A stretch of DNA of 64,000 bases from Pseudobutyrivibrio sp. 49 (GTDB taxonomy: Bacteria > Bacillota > Clostridia > Lachnospirales > Lachnospiraceae). Location: contig NZ_FNDP01000012.1 of the NCBI RefSeq assembly GCF_900100545.1, forward strand, positions 19,605 to 83,604, in the 5' to 3' direction. The position numbers and the translations under genes were made by a program. The notes beneath the pieces were generated by a model. It worked only from the letters and a program-made list of their open reading frames with translations, had not been told where the DNA came from and ran no database searches. Shown here piece after piece: positions 45,308 through 54,744 of this stretch. Numbering within the stretch: the first letter of the stretch is position 1; each line of letters starts with the position of its first letter.

Positions 45308-47170
45308 TTATTTTACATTTGACCAAATCTTATATTCTACGTTAGGATTTACACCCTTCTTTTCAAATAACTCGCTAACAGTTACGAAGGTGTAACCCTG
45401 ATTTTTAAGACCTTCAATAATCTGTGGAAGTGCATCTACAGTCTGGCTGTTGCCCTGGAAATCGTGAAGGAGAATAATATCTCCATCCTTAGCTGAGCTA
45501 AGAACTGAGTTTACTCTCTGAGAAGCTGATGTGCTTGACTCCCAGTCGTTGTGCATGCTTCCCTGAATGAAAGGAAGGTCAATATTCTGATACATTGTGT
45601 TGTTTACAGCAATGTATGGAGGTCTGAAAAATTTAACATCTACGCCTACAGTGTTCTTGATAGCTGATGCTGTCCAGTCAATCTGATTTTTGATCTGGGA
45701 AGCATTCATTCTTGTCATGTCCTCGTGTGTGTATGAGTGGCATGCAAGCTCGCAGCCCATGTTTACCTGACGCTGCATGATAGCTCTTGTGTTTGAGTTA
45801 ACATTCTGGCCAATAAGGAAGAATGTAGCCTTAACACCATACTTTTCAAGAACATCAAGAACCTGACTTGTAGTGCTGGAAGGACCATCATCAAATGTAA
45901 GTGCAATAAGCTTCTGGTTTGTTGTGTTTGTATTCTGATTGTTTCCTGTATTAGAAGAGCTGCTGTTTCCAGTTCCTGCTGCAGCACCTGCGCCGGCACC
46001 AGCTCCTGCTCCACCAATTGCAAGATAATCAAGATAAGCATCCCACTGACCATCATCAGCAGTAACCACAAGCTCTACAGTCTGATTACCAGTACCGTGG
46101 CTTACATTCTTGATTGTGTACTCTGCTGGGTAGTTATCTCCATAATAGAAAGTACCCTTGTTCTGGCCACCAATCTTCAAATCAACGCGAGCCATCTTGT
46201 TATTGTTAGAGCATCCGCGAAGTGTGAAATCGTGTGTGCCTGAAGCAAAGTACTGTGTATATTTAACTGCGTCATTATTAGCATAGAGGGCTACTCCGTT
46301 GAAAGGAGAAGAGATGTTGCCAGTGTACTGGCCACTCTTTGTCATGTTTTCGCACTGAACTACAGTTGCGCCAGAAGAAGCTCCTGTATTACCAGAGTTT
46401 CCAGAACCACCCTGGTTACCGCCCTGGTTTCCAGTGTTTCCACCTTGGTTACCGCCCTGGTTGCCAGAACTGCTAGAAGAACCACCGATTGTCATGTTGT
46501 TCTTATAAACGCTGGCAGAACCGCTACTCTGATATCCTTCGATATTCAATGCAGCTTCGTAAAGCTTACCGCATCTCATACCCATGTTTTCCCAAGCCTT
46601 AAAGTGCTCTGATACGCTAATTGTACCGCTGGTTCTCTTAGAGGTACGAACGCTAAAGTACTGTTTAAATGTAGTGTCACCCTGAATAGAAGGTGCGTTG
46701 TATCTAGTTGTTTCATAGACATCATATGTGCCGCCATCTACCTGGATCTGACCCTTTGGTGTTCCTCCTGGTGGACGCCATGTTCCCCAACTGTCTACGA
46801 TGTAATACTCAACAAGCGGGTCTACAGTCCAGCCATAGACACAAAGATAAGAATTACCGTTAGGTCTGTAATCACAGCCGTAATCAAAGGTAATATTTCC
46901 TATCTGCTGATAAGTCTGTGTACTATCGAATTTTTTACCCTTTCGGAAAAGAGCATTGTTAATGTTGCTCCATGAACAATCGAACGTTCCCCCAGCGTTC
47001 AAAGTCATGCTAGTGTTTCCCGAATCTTTCCATAACTCATAGTCATACCCATCCTGGGTACCTGTCTTATTGTTGTAGATTGTGTCAGCTGCATGAACTG
47101 TCATAGATGGAACTACCATCGCAGCTGTCATAACAATCGCCAACAACGCCGCTGTTAATTTGTTTTTCAC
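45308..47170 (-). CDS. xynT: Secreted GH11 xylanase - CBM - CE4 (NodB) deacetylase
   Basis: 620 residues. Signal peptide ends near VHA-AD. GH11 jelly roll about 30-228 with nucleophile Glu121 in [12 protein letters not shown] and acid/base Glu211 in [12 protein letters not shown] Gly/Asn/Gln linker leads to a family 6/36-like carbohydrate-binding module (about 270-388, [11 protein letters not shown]). A second linker precedes the CE4 domain (about 420-600) with [25 protein letters not shown] and ILLHD. It should cut xylan and remove its acetyl groups outside the cell. The start is GTG, six bases after aggagg. The symbol follows a remembered Pseudobutyrivibrio homologue. Confidence 0.93.
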   Translation of the reverse strand: MKNKLTAALLAIVMTAAMVVPSMTVHAADTIYNNKTGTQDGYDYELWKDSGNTSMTLNAGGTFDCSWSNINNALFRKGKKFDSTQTYQQIGNITFDYGCDYRPNGNSYLCVYGWTVDPLVEYYIVDSWGTWRPPGGTPKGQIQVDGGTYDVYETTRYNAPSIQGDTTFKQYFSVRTSKRTSGTISVSEHFKAWENMGMRCGKLYEAALNIEGYQSSGSASVYKNNMTIGGSSSSSGNQGGNQGGNTGNQGGNQGGSGNSGNTGASSGATVVQCENMTKSGQYTGNISSPFNGVALYANNDAVKYTQYFASGTHDFTLRGCSNNNKMARVDLKIGGQNKGTFYYGDNYPAEYTIKNVSHGTGNQTVELVVTADDGQWDAYLDYLAIGGAGAGAGAGAAAGTGNSSSSNTGNNQNTNTTNQKLIALTFDDGPSSTTSQVLDVLEKYGVKATFFLIGQNVNSNTRAIMQRQVNMGCELACHSYTHEDMTRMNASQIKNQIDWTASAIKNTVGVDVKFFRPPYIAVNNTMYQNIDLPFIQGSMHNDWESSTSASQRVNSVLSSAKDGDIILLHDFQGNSQTVDALPQIIEGLKNQGYTFVTVSELFEKKGVNPNVEYKIWSNVK

Positions 47171-47391
47171 TAATTACCTCCTCACTTTTTCATATACATC
47201 GTTCGTTTATAACCATGTAATTATTTTAAGTGTAGAATATGCCACAAAAACGGGACAAATTATACTTAAATACCCGAAAGATTATATAAATGTTTCAGAA
47301 AAATTACAAGGATATTACACAAAAATAAATTAATTTAGAAAAAGCTAAAGAAAAATGAGATTTTTTTAGACGAAATTAAATCACATTTATA

Positions 47392-47421
47392 CTTTAACTC
47401 GCTAAAGCGTTATGGTAAAAT
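47392..47421 (+). promoter_or_regulatory. Operator-like motif plus extended -10 ahead of ABC importer
   Basis: CTTTAACTCGCTAAAG (47392-47407) is a CTTTA-n6-TAAAG inverted repeat in the -35 zone; TG-G-TAAAAT follows (47413-47421). Nearly the same motif precedes aspartate kinase at 50309. The 47171-47391 gap is AT-rich and holds the divergent xylanase promoter region, not resolved. Confidence 0.55.
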
Positions 47422-47475
47422 GTATGCATTAGTCGGACGATTATGTCGAACGGAATGTTATTGAGGAGGACTACT

Positions 47476-48528
47476 ATGAAAAAGAAAATTATTTCAATGC
47501 TTATGATTATGACCATGGCAGCAGCATGCTTCGCTGGATGTGGCGGCAAGAAAGCAGAAGATAATGGCGCAGGTGCTGACACAGCTGCTGATGGAAAGGT
47601 ATATAAGGTTGGTATTATTCAGTATGTTGATGATGCATCTCTTAATCAGATTGTAGACAATCTTGAGAAGGAGCTTGATGCTATCGCAGAGGAGAAGGGT
47701 GTAACATTTAACTACAAGGATTACTACTACAATGGTCAGGCTGATTCCACAACTATCAACCAGATTGTTACAGAGCTTATCAATGATGAGGTAGATGTAC
47801 TTGTTCCAATCGCAACACCTACAGCGATGATTTGCCAGTCTGCTACAGAGGACAATCAGATTCCAGTTGTATTTGCAGCAGTATCTGATCCAGAGGGCGC
47901 AGGTCTTGTAGCTTCAAACGATGCACCAGGTGCCAACATCACTGGTACATCAGATGCTCTTAATACAGAAGCTATTCTTGATTTAATGCTCGAGCAGGAT
48001 AGAGATTTACAGAAGGTTGGTCTTCTTTACGATAAGTCACAGGATTCTTCAACAGCTCCAATTAAGGCTGCTAAGGCATACCTTGAGAATGCAGGTATCG
48101 AGGTTGTTGAGAAGACTGGTACAACAAACGATGAGGTTATGCTGGCAGCAGATGCCCTTTGTGCAGATAAGGTTGGAGCAGTATTCACACCAACTGACAA
48201 CACCATCATGACAGCTGAGCTTGCTATCTATGAGAAGTTCATCGATGCTGGAATTCCTCACTATTGTGGTGCTGATTCCTTTGCGCTCAATGGAGCTTAC
48301 CTTGGATATGGTGTAAACTATGCAACACTTGGTTCTGAGACTGCAAAGATGGTTGCAGAGATTTTAGTGGATGGCAAGGAGCCAGCTACACTTGCTGTTA
48401 AGACTCTTGATAATGGTACAGCTACTGTTAACACAGAGACTGCTGCAGCACTTGATTTGGATTACGAAAAGCTTCGCGATATGTGCGATGGCTTCGTTGA
48501 AATCCAGACATCAAAGGAGTTCAAATAA
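47476..48528 (+). CDS. ABC transporter substrate-binding lipoprotein (PF04392 type)
   Basis: 350 residues from the ATG at 47476 (SD gaggagg); an upstream in-frame ATG would spoil the signal peptide. Lipobox FAGC. The mature part has YKVGIIQYVDDASLNQIVDN, DVLVPIATPTAMICQSAT and VYAAVSD-like VFAAVSDPEGAGLV, as in the family annotated as TrpX-like or sugar-like binders. Substrate is probably an aromatic or other amino acid by family analogy. First gene of a three-gene importer. Confidence 0.9.
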   Translation: MKKKIISMLMIMTMAAACFAGCGGKKAEDNGAGADTAADGKVYKVGIIQYVDDASLNQIVDNLEKELDAIAEEKGVTFNYKDYYYNGQADSTTINQIVTELINDEVDVLVPIATPTAMICQSATEDNQIPVVFAAVSDPEGAGLVASNDAPGANITGTSDALNTEAILDLMLEQDRDLQKVGLLYDKSQDSSTAPIKAAKAYLENAGIEVVEKTGTTNDEVMLAADALCADKVGAVFTPTDNTIMTAELAIYEKFIDAGIPHYCGADSFALNGAYLGYGVNYATLGSETAKMVAEILVDGKEPATLAVKTLDNGTATVNTETAAALDLDYEKLRDMCDGFVEIQTSKEFK

Positions 48529-48548
48529 ATTATTAGGGGTTTAATGTA

Positions 48549-49496
48549 ATGTCAGGTATTTTTACAATTTCGATTTTTCAGAGTGCTTTAGAACTAGGGT
48601 GTATTTACGCCCTAGTTGCTTTAGCACTTTTTATTTCTTTTACAATTCTTAACATCGCAGATTTGACCACAGATGGATGCTTTACATTAGGTTGTGCAGT
48701 AGGTGCTGTGGTTACTCTCGCAGGTCATCCATTCCTTGCACTTATAGCAGCAATGATATCTGGTGCTATGGCAGGTTTTATTACCGCATTTTTACAGACA
48801 AGACTTGGTGTGGAATCAATCTTAGCAGGTATTATCGTAAATACGGCTCTGTATACTATTAATATTGCCGTCATGGGATTCTCATCTCTTATTAATCTGT
48901 TCGGTTGCGATACTATTTTCTCACTTGGAAAAGATGGATTCGTAAATACGATATTTGGAGACTGGTACAAGGTTGTGACAGTAGCTCTTATTGTGGCTGT
49001 TATTGCATTGGCACTCTGGTGGTTCCTTGGAACTACACTTGGTATGTCTATTCGTGCTACAGGTGATAATGCGGAGATGGTAAAATCATCATCTATCAAT
49101 CCTACCTTTACAATCACTGTAGGTCTTTGTCTTGCCAATTCACTTACTGGCCTTTCAGGCTGTCTCATTGCCCAGTATCAGAAGTCGGCAGATATCAATA
49201 TCGGTACGGGTATGGTTACAATTGCGCTGGCTTCACTTATCATCGGCCAGACTCTTATTGGCAATAAGGGAAGTACAATCAGAAGAATCTTGGGAACTAT
49301 CCTTGGTTCCGTTCTTTATAGATTTATCGTGGCAATCGCTCTTAGAATGAGTGTGCCAGCAGAGGCTTTAAAGCTTGTTTCTGCAATAATAGTTGCAGTT
49401 GCAATCGCAATGCCTTATGTTAGAAAGAAGGCAGCCCTCAAAAAGAGAGAGTTTGCTAACTATAGAGGTAACAGGGAGGTGAAGGACAATGCTTAA
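48549..49496 (+). CDS. ABC transporter permease (branched-chain amino acid/TrpY type)
   Basis: 315 residues with about nine hydrophobic segments. ALFISFTILNIADLTTDG and GMSIRATGDNAEMVKSSSI with NSLTGLSG are typical of BPD_transp_2 permeases that pair with PF04392 binders. The 3' end overlaps the ATPase gene by 8 bases, implying coupled translation. Confidence 0.92.
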   Translation: MSGIFTISIFQSALELGCIYALVALALFISFTILNIADLTTDGCFTLGCAVGAVVTLAGHPFLALIAAMISGAMAGFITAFLQTRLGVESILAGIIVNTALYTINIAVMGFSSLINLFGCDTIFSLGKDGFVNTIFGDWYKVVTVALIVAVIALALWWFLGTTLGMSIRATGDNAEMVKSSSINPTFTITVGLCLANSLTGLSGCLIAQYQKSADINIGTGMVTIALASLIIGQTLIGNKGSTIRRILGTILGSVLYRFIVAIALRMSVPAEALKLVSAIIVAVAIAMPYVRKKAALKKREFANYRGNREVKDNA

Positions 49497-50289
49497 AATC
49501 GACAACATCTCAAAGACCTTCAATCCCGGCACCGTCAATGAAAAGGCGGCACTTACCAATCTTTCTTTAGATTTAAAGGATGGAGATTTTGCTACTATCG
49601 TTGGTTCAAACGGAGCAGGCAAATCTACCATGTTCAATGCCATTGCAGGTACCTTCATTGTTGATGAGGGAAATATTTATCTTGATGGGGAGGACATCAC
49701 CTTTAAGAAGGAGCATGTTCGAAGCAAGGTTATAGGTCATCTTTTCCAGGATCCATTAAAGGGCACTGCGCCAAACATGACCATAGAGGAAAATATGGCA
49801 TTGGCTTACTTACGTGCAAGCCATGCTTCAAGCCAGTATTTCTCACGAATCAGCGGCAAGGATAAAGCAAAGTTCAGAGAGCAGCTTTCACTTCTTGGTA
49901 TGGGCCTTGAAGATAGAATGAAGCAGCCAGTTGGATTATTATCTGGTGGTCAGCGTCAGGCTCTTACACTTTTGATGGCTACATTTGTTACACCTAAGCT
50001 TTTGCTTTTGGATGAGCATACAGCAGCCCTTGATCCAGCCACAGCTGAAAAGGTGCTTGAGCTTACAAAGAATATTGTGGCAGAGCGTGGCATTACCTGT
50101 CTTATGGTTACCCACAATATGCATCAGGCACTTGACGTAGGAAACAGAACCCTTATGATGAATGCTGGACGAATTGTTTTCGATACTTCAGGCGAAGAGA
50201 GAGCAGGACTTACCGTAAATGATCTGCTTGAGAAGTTTAAGGTAGGCGCTGGAGAAGAATTAGATAATGACAGAGTACTTTTGTCTTAG
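49489..50289 (+). CDS. ABC transporter ATP-binding protein
   Basis: 266 residues. Walker A GSNGAGKST, Q-loop LFQDPLKGTAP, signature LLSGGQRQALTL, Walker B LLLLDEHTAALDP, and H-loop MVTHNM. It energises uptake with the two preceding gene products. Ends 20 bases before the aspartate-kinase operator motif; no terminator seen between. Confidence 0.95.
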   Translation: MLKIDNISKTFNPGTVNEKAALTNLSLDLKDGDFATIVGSNGAGKSTMFNAIAGTFIVDEGNIYLDGEDITFKKEHVRSKVIGHLFQDPLKGTAPNMTIEENMALAYLRASHASSQYFSRISGKDKAKFREQLSLLGMGLEDRMKQPVGLLSGGQRQALTLLMATFVTPKLLLLDEHTAALDPATAEKVLELTKNIVAERGITCLMVTHNMHQALDVGNRTLMMNAGRIVFDTSGEERAGLTVNDLLEKFKVGAGEELDNDRVLLS

Positions 50290-50308
50290 TTTTTTGGGCA
50301 ATTTAGCA

Positions 50309-50336
50309 CTTTAATTCGATAAAGTATTGGTATACA
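50309..50336 (+). promoter_or_regulatory. Operator-like motif plus extended -10 ahead of aspartate kinase
   Basis: CTTTAATTCGATAAAG (50309-50324) followed by TG-G-TATACA (50328-50336). It matches the motif before the ABC importer in 13 of 16 positions or better, including the flanking A. Confidence 0.55.
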
Positions 50337-50390
50337 ATGTTAAAAGTTATTTCATACGAAAAATATTAGAACAATGAGGTTTTGATTATT

Positions 50391-51713
50391 ATGAAGAAGG
50401 TAGTTAAATTCGGCGGTAGCTCACTTGCGGACGCCGGCCAGTTTAAGAAGGTTGGCGATATCATCCGCGCTGATGAGAATCGCGTGTTTGTAGTTCCATC
50501 TGCACCAGGTAAGCGCAACAGCAAGGACACAAAGGTTACAGACATGCTTATCGGTACCTATGAGGCTGCTAAGGCAGGCAAGGATGTTAAGGAGAATCTT
50601 AAAGCTATCAAGGCTCGTTACGACGAGATTATCACAGGTCTTGAGTTAAAGGATTTCTCACTTGATGAAGACTTCAAGGAAATTGCAGCTCAGATTAAAG
50701 AGGATTTATCACTTGATTATCTTGCAAGCCGTGGTGAGTATCTCAACGGAAAGATTATGGCTAAGTACTTAGGCTATGATTTCATCGATGCAAAGGACGT
50801 TATCTTCTTCAATGAAGAGGGAATGCTCAATTCCTACAAGACAGAAAAGACAATGGCTAAGGCTCTCGAGGAGCATCCACGTGCAGTTATCCCAGGCTTC
50901 TATGGTTGTGGCAAAGACGGAAAGGTAAAGACCTTCTCACGTGGTGGTTCTGATGTGACTGGTTCTATCGTGGCAGGTGCTGCAAAGGTTGATGTTTACG
51001 AGAACTGGACAGACGTTTCAGGCTTCTTGATTTGCGATCCACGTATCGTTAAGAATCCAGTAGGAATGCAGACAATCACATACCGTGAGCTTCGCGAGCT
51101 TTCATACATGGGCGCAGGTGTTCTTCACGAGGATGCTATTTTCCCAGTTCGTTCAGCAGGTATTCCTATCAATATTAAAAATACAAACAAGCCAGAGGAT
51201 GATGGTACTTGGATTGTAGAGTCTACAGCTCAGAGAAATGAATACGTTATCACAGGTATCGCTGGTAAGAAGGGCTTCTGTACAGTACTTATCACAAAGT
51301 CACTTATGAACTCAGAGGTTGGTTTCTGCCGAAGAGCACTTCAGGCTTTCGAGGACAACGGAATCAGCATCGAGCACATGCCTTCAGGTATCGACACAAT
51401 GACAGTTGTTGTTCATGAGGATGAGTTCATCAACAAGGAGCAGGCAGTAGTTTCTGCTATCCACCGTAACTGCTCACCAGATTCTATCGAGATTGAATCA
51501 GACCTTGCACTTATCGCAGTTGTAGGTCGTGGTATGAAGAGTACACGTGGTACTGCAGGTCGTATCTTCTCGGCCCTCAGCCATGCACATGTAAATGTAC
51601 GAATGATTGATCAGGGCTCTTCCGAGTTGAACATCATCATCGGAGTTCAGAATGAAGATTTCGAGGCTGCTGTGAAAGCAATCTATGATATCTTTGTTCT
51701 TACAAAACTTTAA
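50391..51713 (+). CDS. lysC: Aspartate kinase
   Basis: 440 residues from the ATG at 50391 (gagg about ten bases upstream). KFGGSSLADA nucleotide motif, SRGGSDVTGSIVAGA substrate loop, and two C-terminal ACT domains (GFCTVLITKSLMNSEVGF, IAVVGRGMKSTRGTAGRIF). It phosphorylates aspartate, the first step to lysine, threonine, methionine and diaminopimelate, and is probably feedback-controlled through the ACT domains. Monocistronic, with its own promoter and terminator. Confidence 0.95.
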   Translation: MKKVVKFGGSSLADAGQFKKVGDIIRADENRVFVVPSAPGKRNSKDTKVTDMLIGTYEAAKAGKDVKENLKAIKARYDEIITGLELKDFSLDEDFKEIAAQIKEDLSLDYLASRGEYLNGKIMAKYLGYDFIDAKDVIFFNEEGMLNSYKTEKTMAKALEEHPRAVIPGFYGCGKDGKVKTFSRGGSDVTGSIVAGAAKVDVYENWTDVSGFLICDPRIVKNPVGMQTITYRELRELSYMGAGVLHEDAIFPVRSAGIPINIKNTNKPEDDGTWIVESTAQRNEYVITGIAGKKGFCTVLITKSLMNSEVGFCRRALQAFEDNGISIEHMPSGIDTMTVVVHEDEFINKEQAVVSAIHRNCSPDSIEIESDLALIAVVGRGMKSTRGTAGRIFSALSHAHVNVRMIDQGSSELNIIIGVQNEDFEAAVKAIYDIFVLTKL

Positions 51714-51722
51714 ATAAAAATG

Positions 51723-51753
51723 TTAGCTCTAGTCCTAGACTAGAGCTAATTTT
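51723..51753 (+). terminator. Intrinsic terminator of aspartate kinase
   Basis: Perfect 10-bp stem ttagctctag / ctagagctaa with a 7-base loop and a short T tract. Confidence 0.8.
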
Positions 51754-51754
51754 A

Positions 51755-51763
51755 TGTTATACT
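51755..51763 (+). promoter_or_regulatory. Extended -10 promoter of the pyr operon
   Basis: TG-T-TATACT directly after the terminator. The leader to pyrC is only about 20 bases, too short for a PyrR attenuator. Confidence 0.6.
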
Positions 51764-51789
51764 ATTCTAAGTTTAACGGAGGGTAATGT

Positions 51790-53079
51790 ATGAGTCTCAT
51801 CATTAAAAATGGCAGGGTGCTAAACCCACCTACAAATACAGACGAAATATTGGATATTAAGATAGACGGGAACATTATCTCAGCTGTTGAGGCTGAGATT
51901 GTTCCCGTCTCTTTTGATGAAGTAATTGATGCAGCGGGCTGCTACGTTATGCCAGGCTTCATCGATATGCATGTCCACTTCAGAGATCCAGGACAGACTG
52001 CAAAGGAAGATATCGAGACTGGTTCAAAGGCAGCAGCACGAGGCGGTGTCACCACAGTTCTTGCTATGCCAAATACAAAGCCTGTTGTGGATAATCCAGA
52101 GCTTGTGAAATATGTTCACGATAAGGGTGCTAAGGTAGGTCTTACACGAGTGCTTCAGGTAGGTTCTGTTACAAAGGGCATGGAAGGCAAGGAACTTTCT
52201 GATTTACAGGGGATGATTGATGCGGGAATCCCTGCTATTTCAGAGGATGGCAAATCTGTTATGGACTCAGGTCTTTACAGAGAGGCAATGAAGCTTGTTG
52301 CCACAGCTGGCGTGCCAGTGCTTGCTCACTGCGAGGATATCAATCTGGTGCAGGGGGGTGTTATGAACATGGGCGCTAAATCTGATGCCATGGGAGAGAA
52401 AGGTATCAGCAATGCTGTGGAAAACATCATTGAAGCCCGCGACATAATGTTGGCAGAGGAGACTGGTGCCACACTTCATCTGTGTCACTGTTCCACAAAG
52501 GAGAGCTACCAGATTTTAAAAGAGGCAAAGGAAGCAGGCATCAAGGTGTCCGGCGAGGTTTGCCCACATCATTTCACACTTACCGAGGATGACATTGTGC
52601 CAGGAGATGGCAATTACAAAATGAATCCTCCTGTTCGTACAAAGGAAGATAGAGAATTTCTTAGAAGAGGTTTGGCTGAGGGCGTTTTTGAGGTCATTTC
52701 TACAGACCATGCGCCACATACTGCCGAGGAGAAAGCTAAGGGCTTTGCTTCGCCATTTGGTATTGTCGGCCTTGAGACCTCTGCAAGTCTTACATACACA
52801 GAGCTTGTTTTATCAGGCCTGATTACACCACTTACAATGGCAGCTTATATGAGCAGCAATCCAGCTCGTATCTTGGGTCGCGACGATTTAGGAAACCTCG
52901 CGCCAGGAAAGGCAGCCGATATCACAATTTTTGACCCTACAATTTCATATGAGATTCATGCCGCTGATTTTGTTGGTAAATCTAAAAATATGCCTTACGA
53001 AGGCCGCAAGGTTCAGGGTAAGGTTGTTAAAACAATATATGGAGGAAGAGTAGTTTATTATGATTCAGAAGCTAATTAA
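51790..53079 (+). CDS. pyrC: Dihydroorotase
   Basis: 429 residues, type I dihydroorotase. Metal-site DMHVHFRDPGQT, AMPNTKP, CHCSTKES, EVCPHHF and ISTDHAPHT are all present. It closes carbamoyl aspartate to dihydroorotate. SD ggaggg. Its end overlaps pyrF by 20 bases. The first two pathway enzymes (pyrAA/AB, pyrB) are not in the window. Confidence 0.96.
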   Translation: MSLIIKNGRVLNPPTNTDEILDIKIDGNIISAVEAEIVPVSFDEVIDAAGCYVMPGFIDMHVHFRDPGQTAKEDIETGSKAAARGGVTTVLAMPNTKPVVDNPELVKYVHDKGAKVGLTRVLQVGSVTKGMEGKELSDLQGMIDAGIPAISEDGKSVMDSGLYREAMKLVATAGVPVLAHCEDINLVQGGVMNMGAKSDAMGEKGISNAVENIIEARDIMLAEETGATLHLCHCSTKESYQILKEAKEAGIKVSGEVCPHHFTLTEDDIVPGDGNYKMNPPVRTKEDREFLRRGLAEGVFEVISTDHAPHTAEEKAKGFASPFGIVGLETSASLTYTELVLSGLITPLTMAAYMSSNPARILGRDDLGNLAPGKAADITIFDPTISYEIHAADFVGKSKNMPYEGRKVQGKVVKTIYGGRVVYYDSEAN

Positions 53080-53980
53080 TCAAATCCAGGAAAAGAATGC
53101 GCCAATCGTTGTGGGACTTGATCCTACAATGAAATTAATGCCAAAGAGCTTAGTTGATAAATACATCAACGAGTACGGCCAGACCTTGGAAGCAGTGGGA
53201 GAAGCCATGTTTGACTACAACCGTCAGATTATGGATGCCTGCGCAGATTTAATTCCAGCAGTAAAGCCACAGATTGCCATGTACGAAAGCTACGGCATTC
53301 CTGGCATGATTGCATATAAGAAGACAGTTGATTACGCTAAGGAGCTTGGTCTTATCGTTATCGCTGACATCAAGCGTGGTGACATCGGTTCAACATCTAC
53401 AGCCTATGCTCTTGGTCATCTTGGCTCAGTTCAGGTTGGCGATTACAAGTATCAGGGCTTCGATGCAGATATGGCTACTGTAAATCCTTACCTTGGCTCA
53501 GACGGTGTAAAGCCTTTCGTAGATGTTTGCAAGGAAGAGGACAAGGGTATTTTCGTACTTTGCAAGACTTCTAATCCATCATCAGGCGAGTTCCAGGACA
53601 GACTCATCGATGGCAGACCTCTCTACGAGCACATGGCTGAGAAGATTGAGGACTGGGGAATGGAGACAAGAGAAGGCTACTACTCAAATGTAGGTGCAGT
53701 TGTTGGCGCCACATATCCAGAGCAGGGCGCAAAGCTTCGTAAGCTCATGCCTCACGCATACATCCTCGTTCCTGGCTACGGTGCACAGGGCGGAAGAGGA
53801 AAAGACCTTGTACACTTCTTCAATGAAGATGGTCTTGGTGCTATCGTAAATTCCAGCCGTGGAATCATTGCAGCATATCAGCAGGAAAAGTACGCTTCCT
53901 TTGGAGAGGCAAATTTCGCAGGTGCCAGCCGTGCAGCAGTTGAAGATATGCTTGAAGACATCAGAGGAGCTTTGAAGTAA
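53060..53980 (+). CDS. pyrF: Orotidine 5'-phosphate decarboxylase
   Basis: 306 residues, the longer class found in some Firmicutes and actinobacteria. VVGLDPTMKLMPK opens it, catalytic Lys in ADIKRGDIGSTST, then VNPYLGSDGV and phosphate-binding PGYGAQGG with SSRGIIAA. Last step of UMP synthesis. It begins inside pyrC and ends one base into pyrK, so translation is coupled throughout. Confidence 0.95.
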   Translation: MIQKLINQIQEKNAPIVVGLDPTMKLMPKSLVDKYINEYGQTLEAVGEAMFDYNRQIMDACADLIPAVKPQIAMYESYGIPGMIAYKKTVDYAKELGLIVIADIKRGDIGSTSTAYALGHLGSVQVGDYKYQGFDADMATVNPYLGSDGVKPFVDVCKEEDKGIFVLCKTSNPSSGEFQDRLIDGRPLYEHMAEKIEDWGMETREGYYSNVGAVVGATYPEQGAKLRKLMPHAYILVPGYGAQGGRGKDLVHFFNEDGLGAIVNSSRGIIAAYQQEKYASFGEANFAGASRAAVEDMLEDIRGALK

Positions 53981-54744
53981 TGAAGATAAAAGAAAAAGCA
54001 GTAGTATTATGGCAGGAGAAACTGGCCGAAGGCGTTTACAGCCTCACACTTGAAACAAGCATTGTTGACCATGCAATTCCGGGCCAGTTTATCAGCATTT
54101 TTTCAAATGATGGCAGCAAGCTGTTGCCACGTCCAATCAGCATCTGCGAAATCAACAAGGATTACGGCACACTTCGTGTGGTTTACCGTGTTGTTGGTGC
54201 AGGTACAGAGAAGTTCTCTCATCTCAAGATGGGAGATAAGATTGAGGTTATGGGACCTCTTGGAAATGGCTTCCCACTTGAGGGAAGAAACGCTATCGTT
54301 GTAGGCGGTGGTATCGGTGTACCCCCAATGCTTGAGCTTGCAAAGCAGCTACCAGGCACAGTCACAGCTGTTATGGGTTATCGCAACAATGATCTGTTTC
54401 TTACCGAGGAATTTGAAAAGGTAGTGGCAAATCTTTTCATTGCCACAGATGACGGCTCAGTAGGAATCCGCGGCACAGTTGTTGATGCCATGAGAGAAAA
54501 CGATTTGGTGGCAGATGTAATCTATGCCTGCGGTCCAAAGCCAATGCTTCGCGCAGTGGCAGATTTTGCTTTAGAGAATCAGATTAGGTGCTACGTTTCT
54601 ATGGAAGAGCGCATGGCATGTGGAGTCGGCGCATGCCTTGGTTGCGTTTGCAAGTCTAAGGAAGTGGACGACCATAGTCATGTTAATAATAAGAGGGTTT
54701 GTAAGGACGGCCCAGTATTCTTGTCAACGGAGGTGGTACTATAA
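53980..54744 (+). CDS. pyrK: Dihydroorotate dehydrogenase electron-transfer subunit
   Basis: 254 residues. FAD-binding RPISICEI, NAD-binding VGGGIGVPPMLELAK, and the [2Fe-2S] cysteines in ERMACGVGACLGCVCK with a final Cys in RVCKDGPVF. It carries electrons from PyrD to NAD+. One-base overlaps at both ends with pyrF and pyrD. Confidence 0.96.
   Translation: MKIKEKAVVLWQEKLAEGVYSLTLETSIVDHAIPGQFISIFSNDGSKLLPRPISICEINKDYGTLRVVYRVVGAGTEKFSHLKMGDKIEVMGPLGNGFPLEGRNAIVVGGGIGVPPMLELAKQLPGTVTAVMGYRNNDLFLTEEFEKVVANLFIATDDGSVGIRGTVVDAMRENDLVADVIYACGPKPMLRAVADFALENQIRCYVSMEERMACGVGACLGCVCKSKEVDDHSHVNNKRVCKDGPVFLSTEVVL

Noticed and set aside
51764..51789. PyrR attenuator before pyrC
   Set aside because: The leader is only about 20 bases after the -10; no anti-terminator or binding loop fits.
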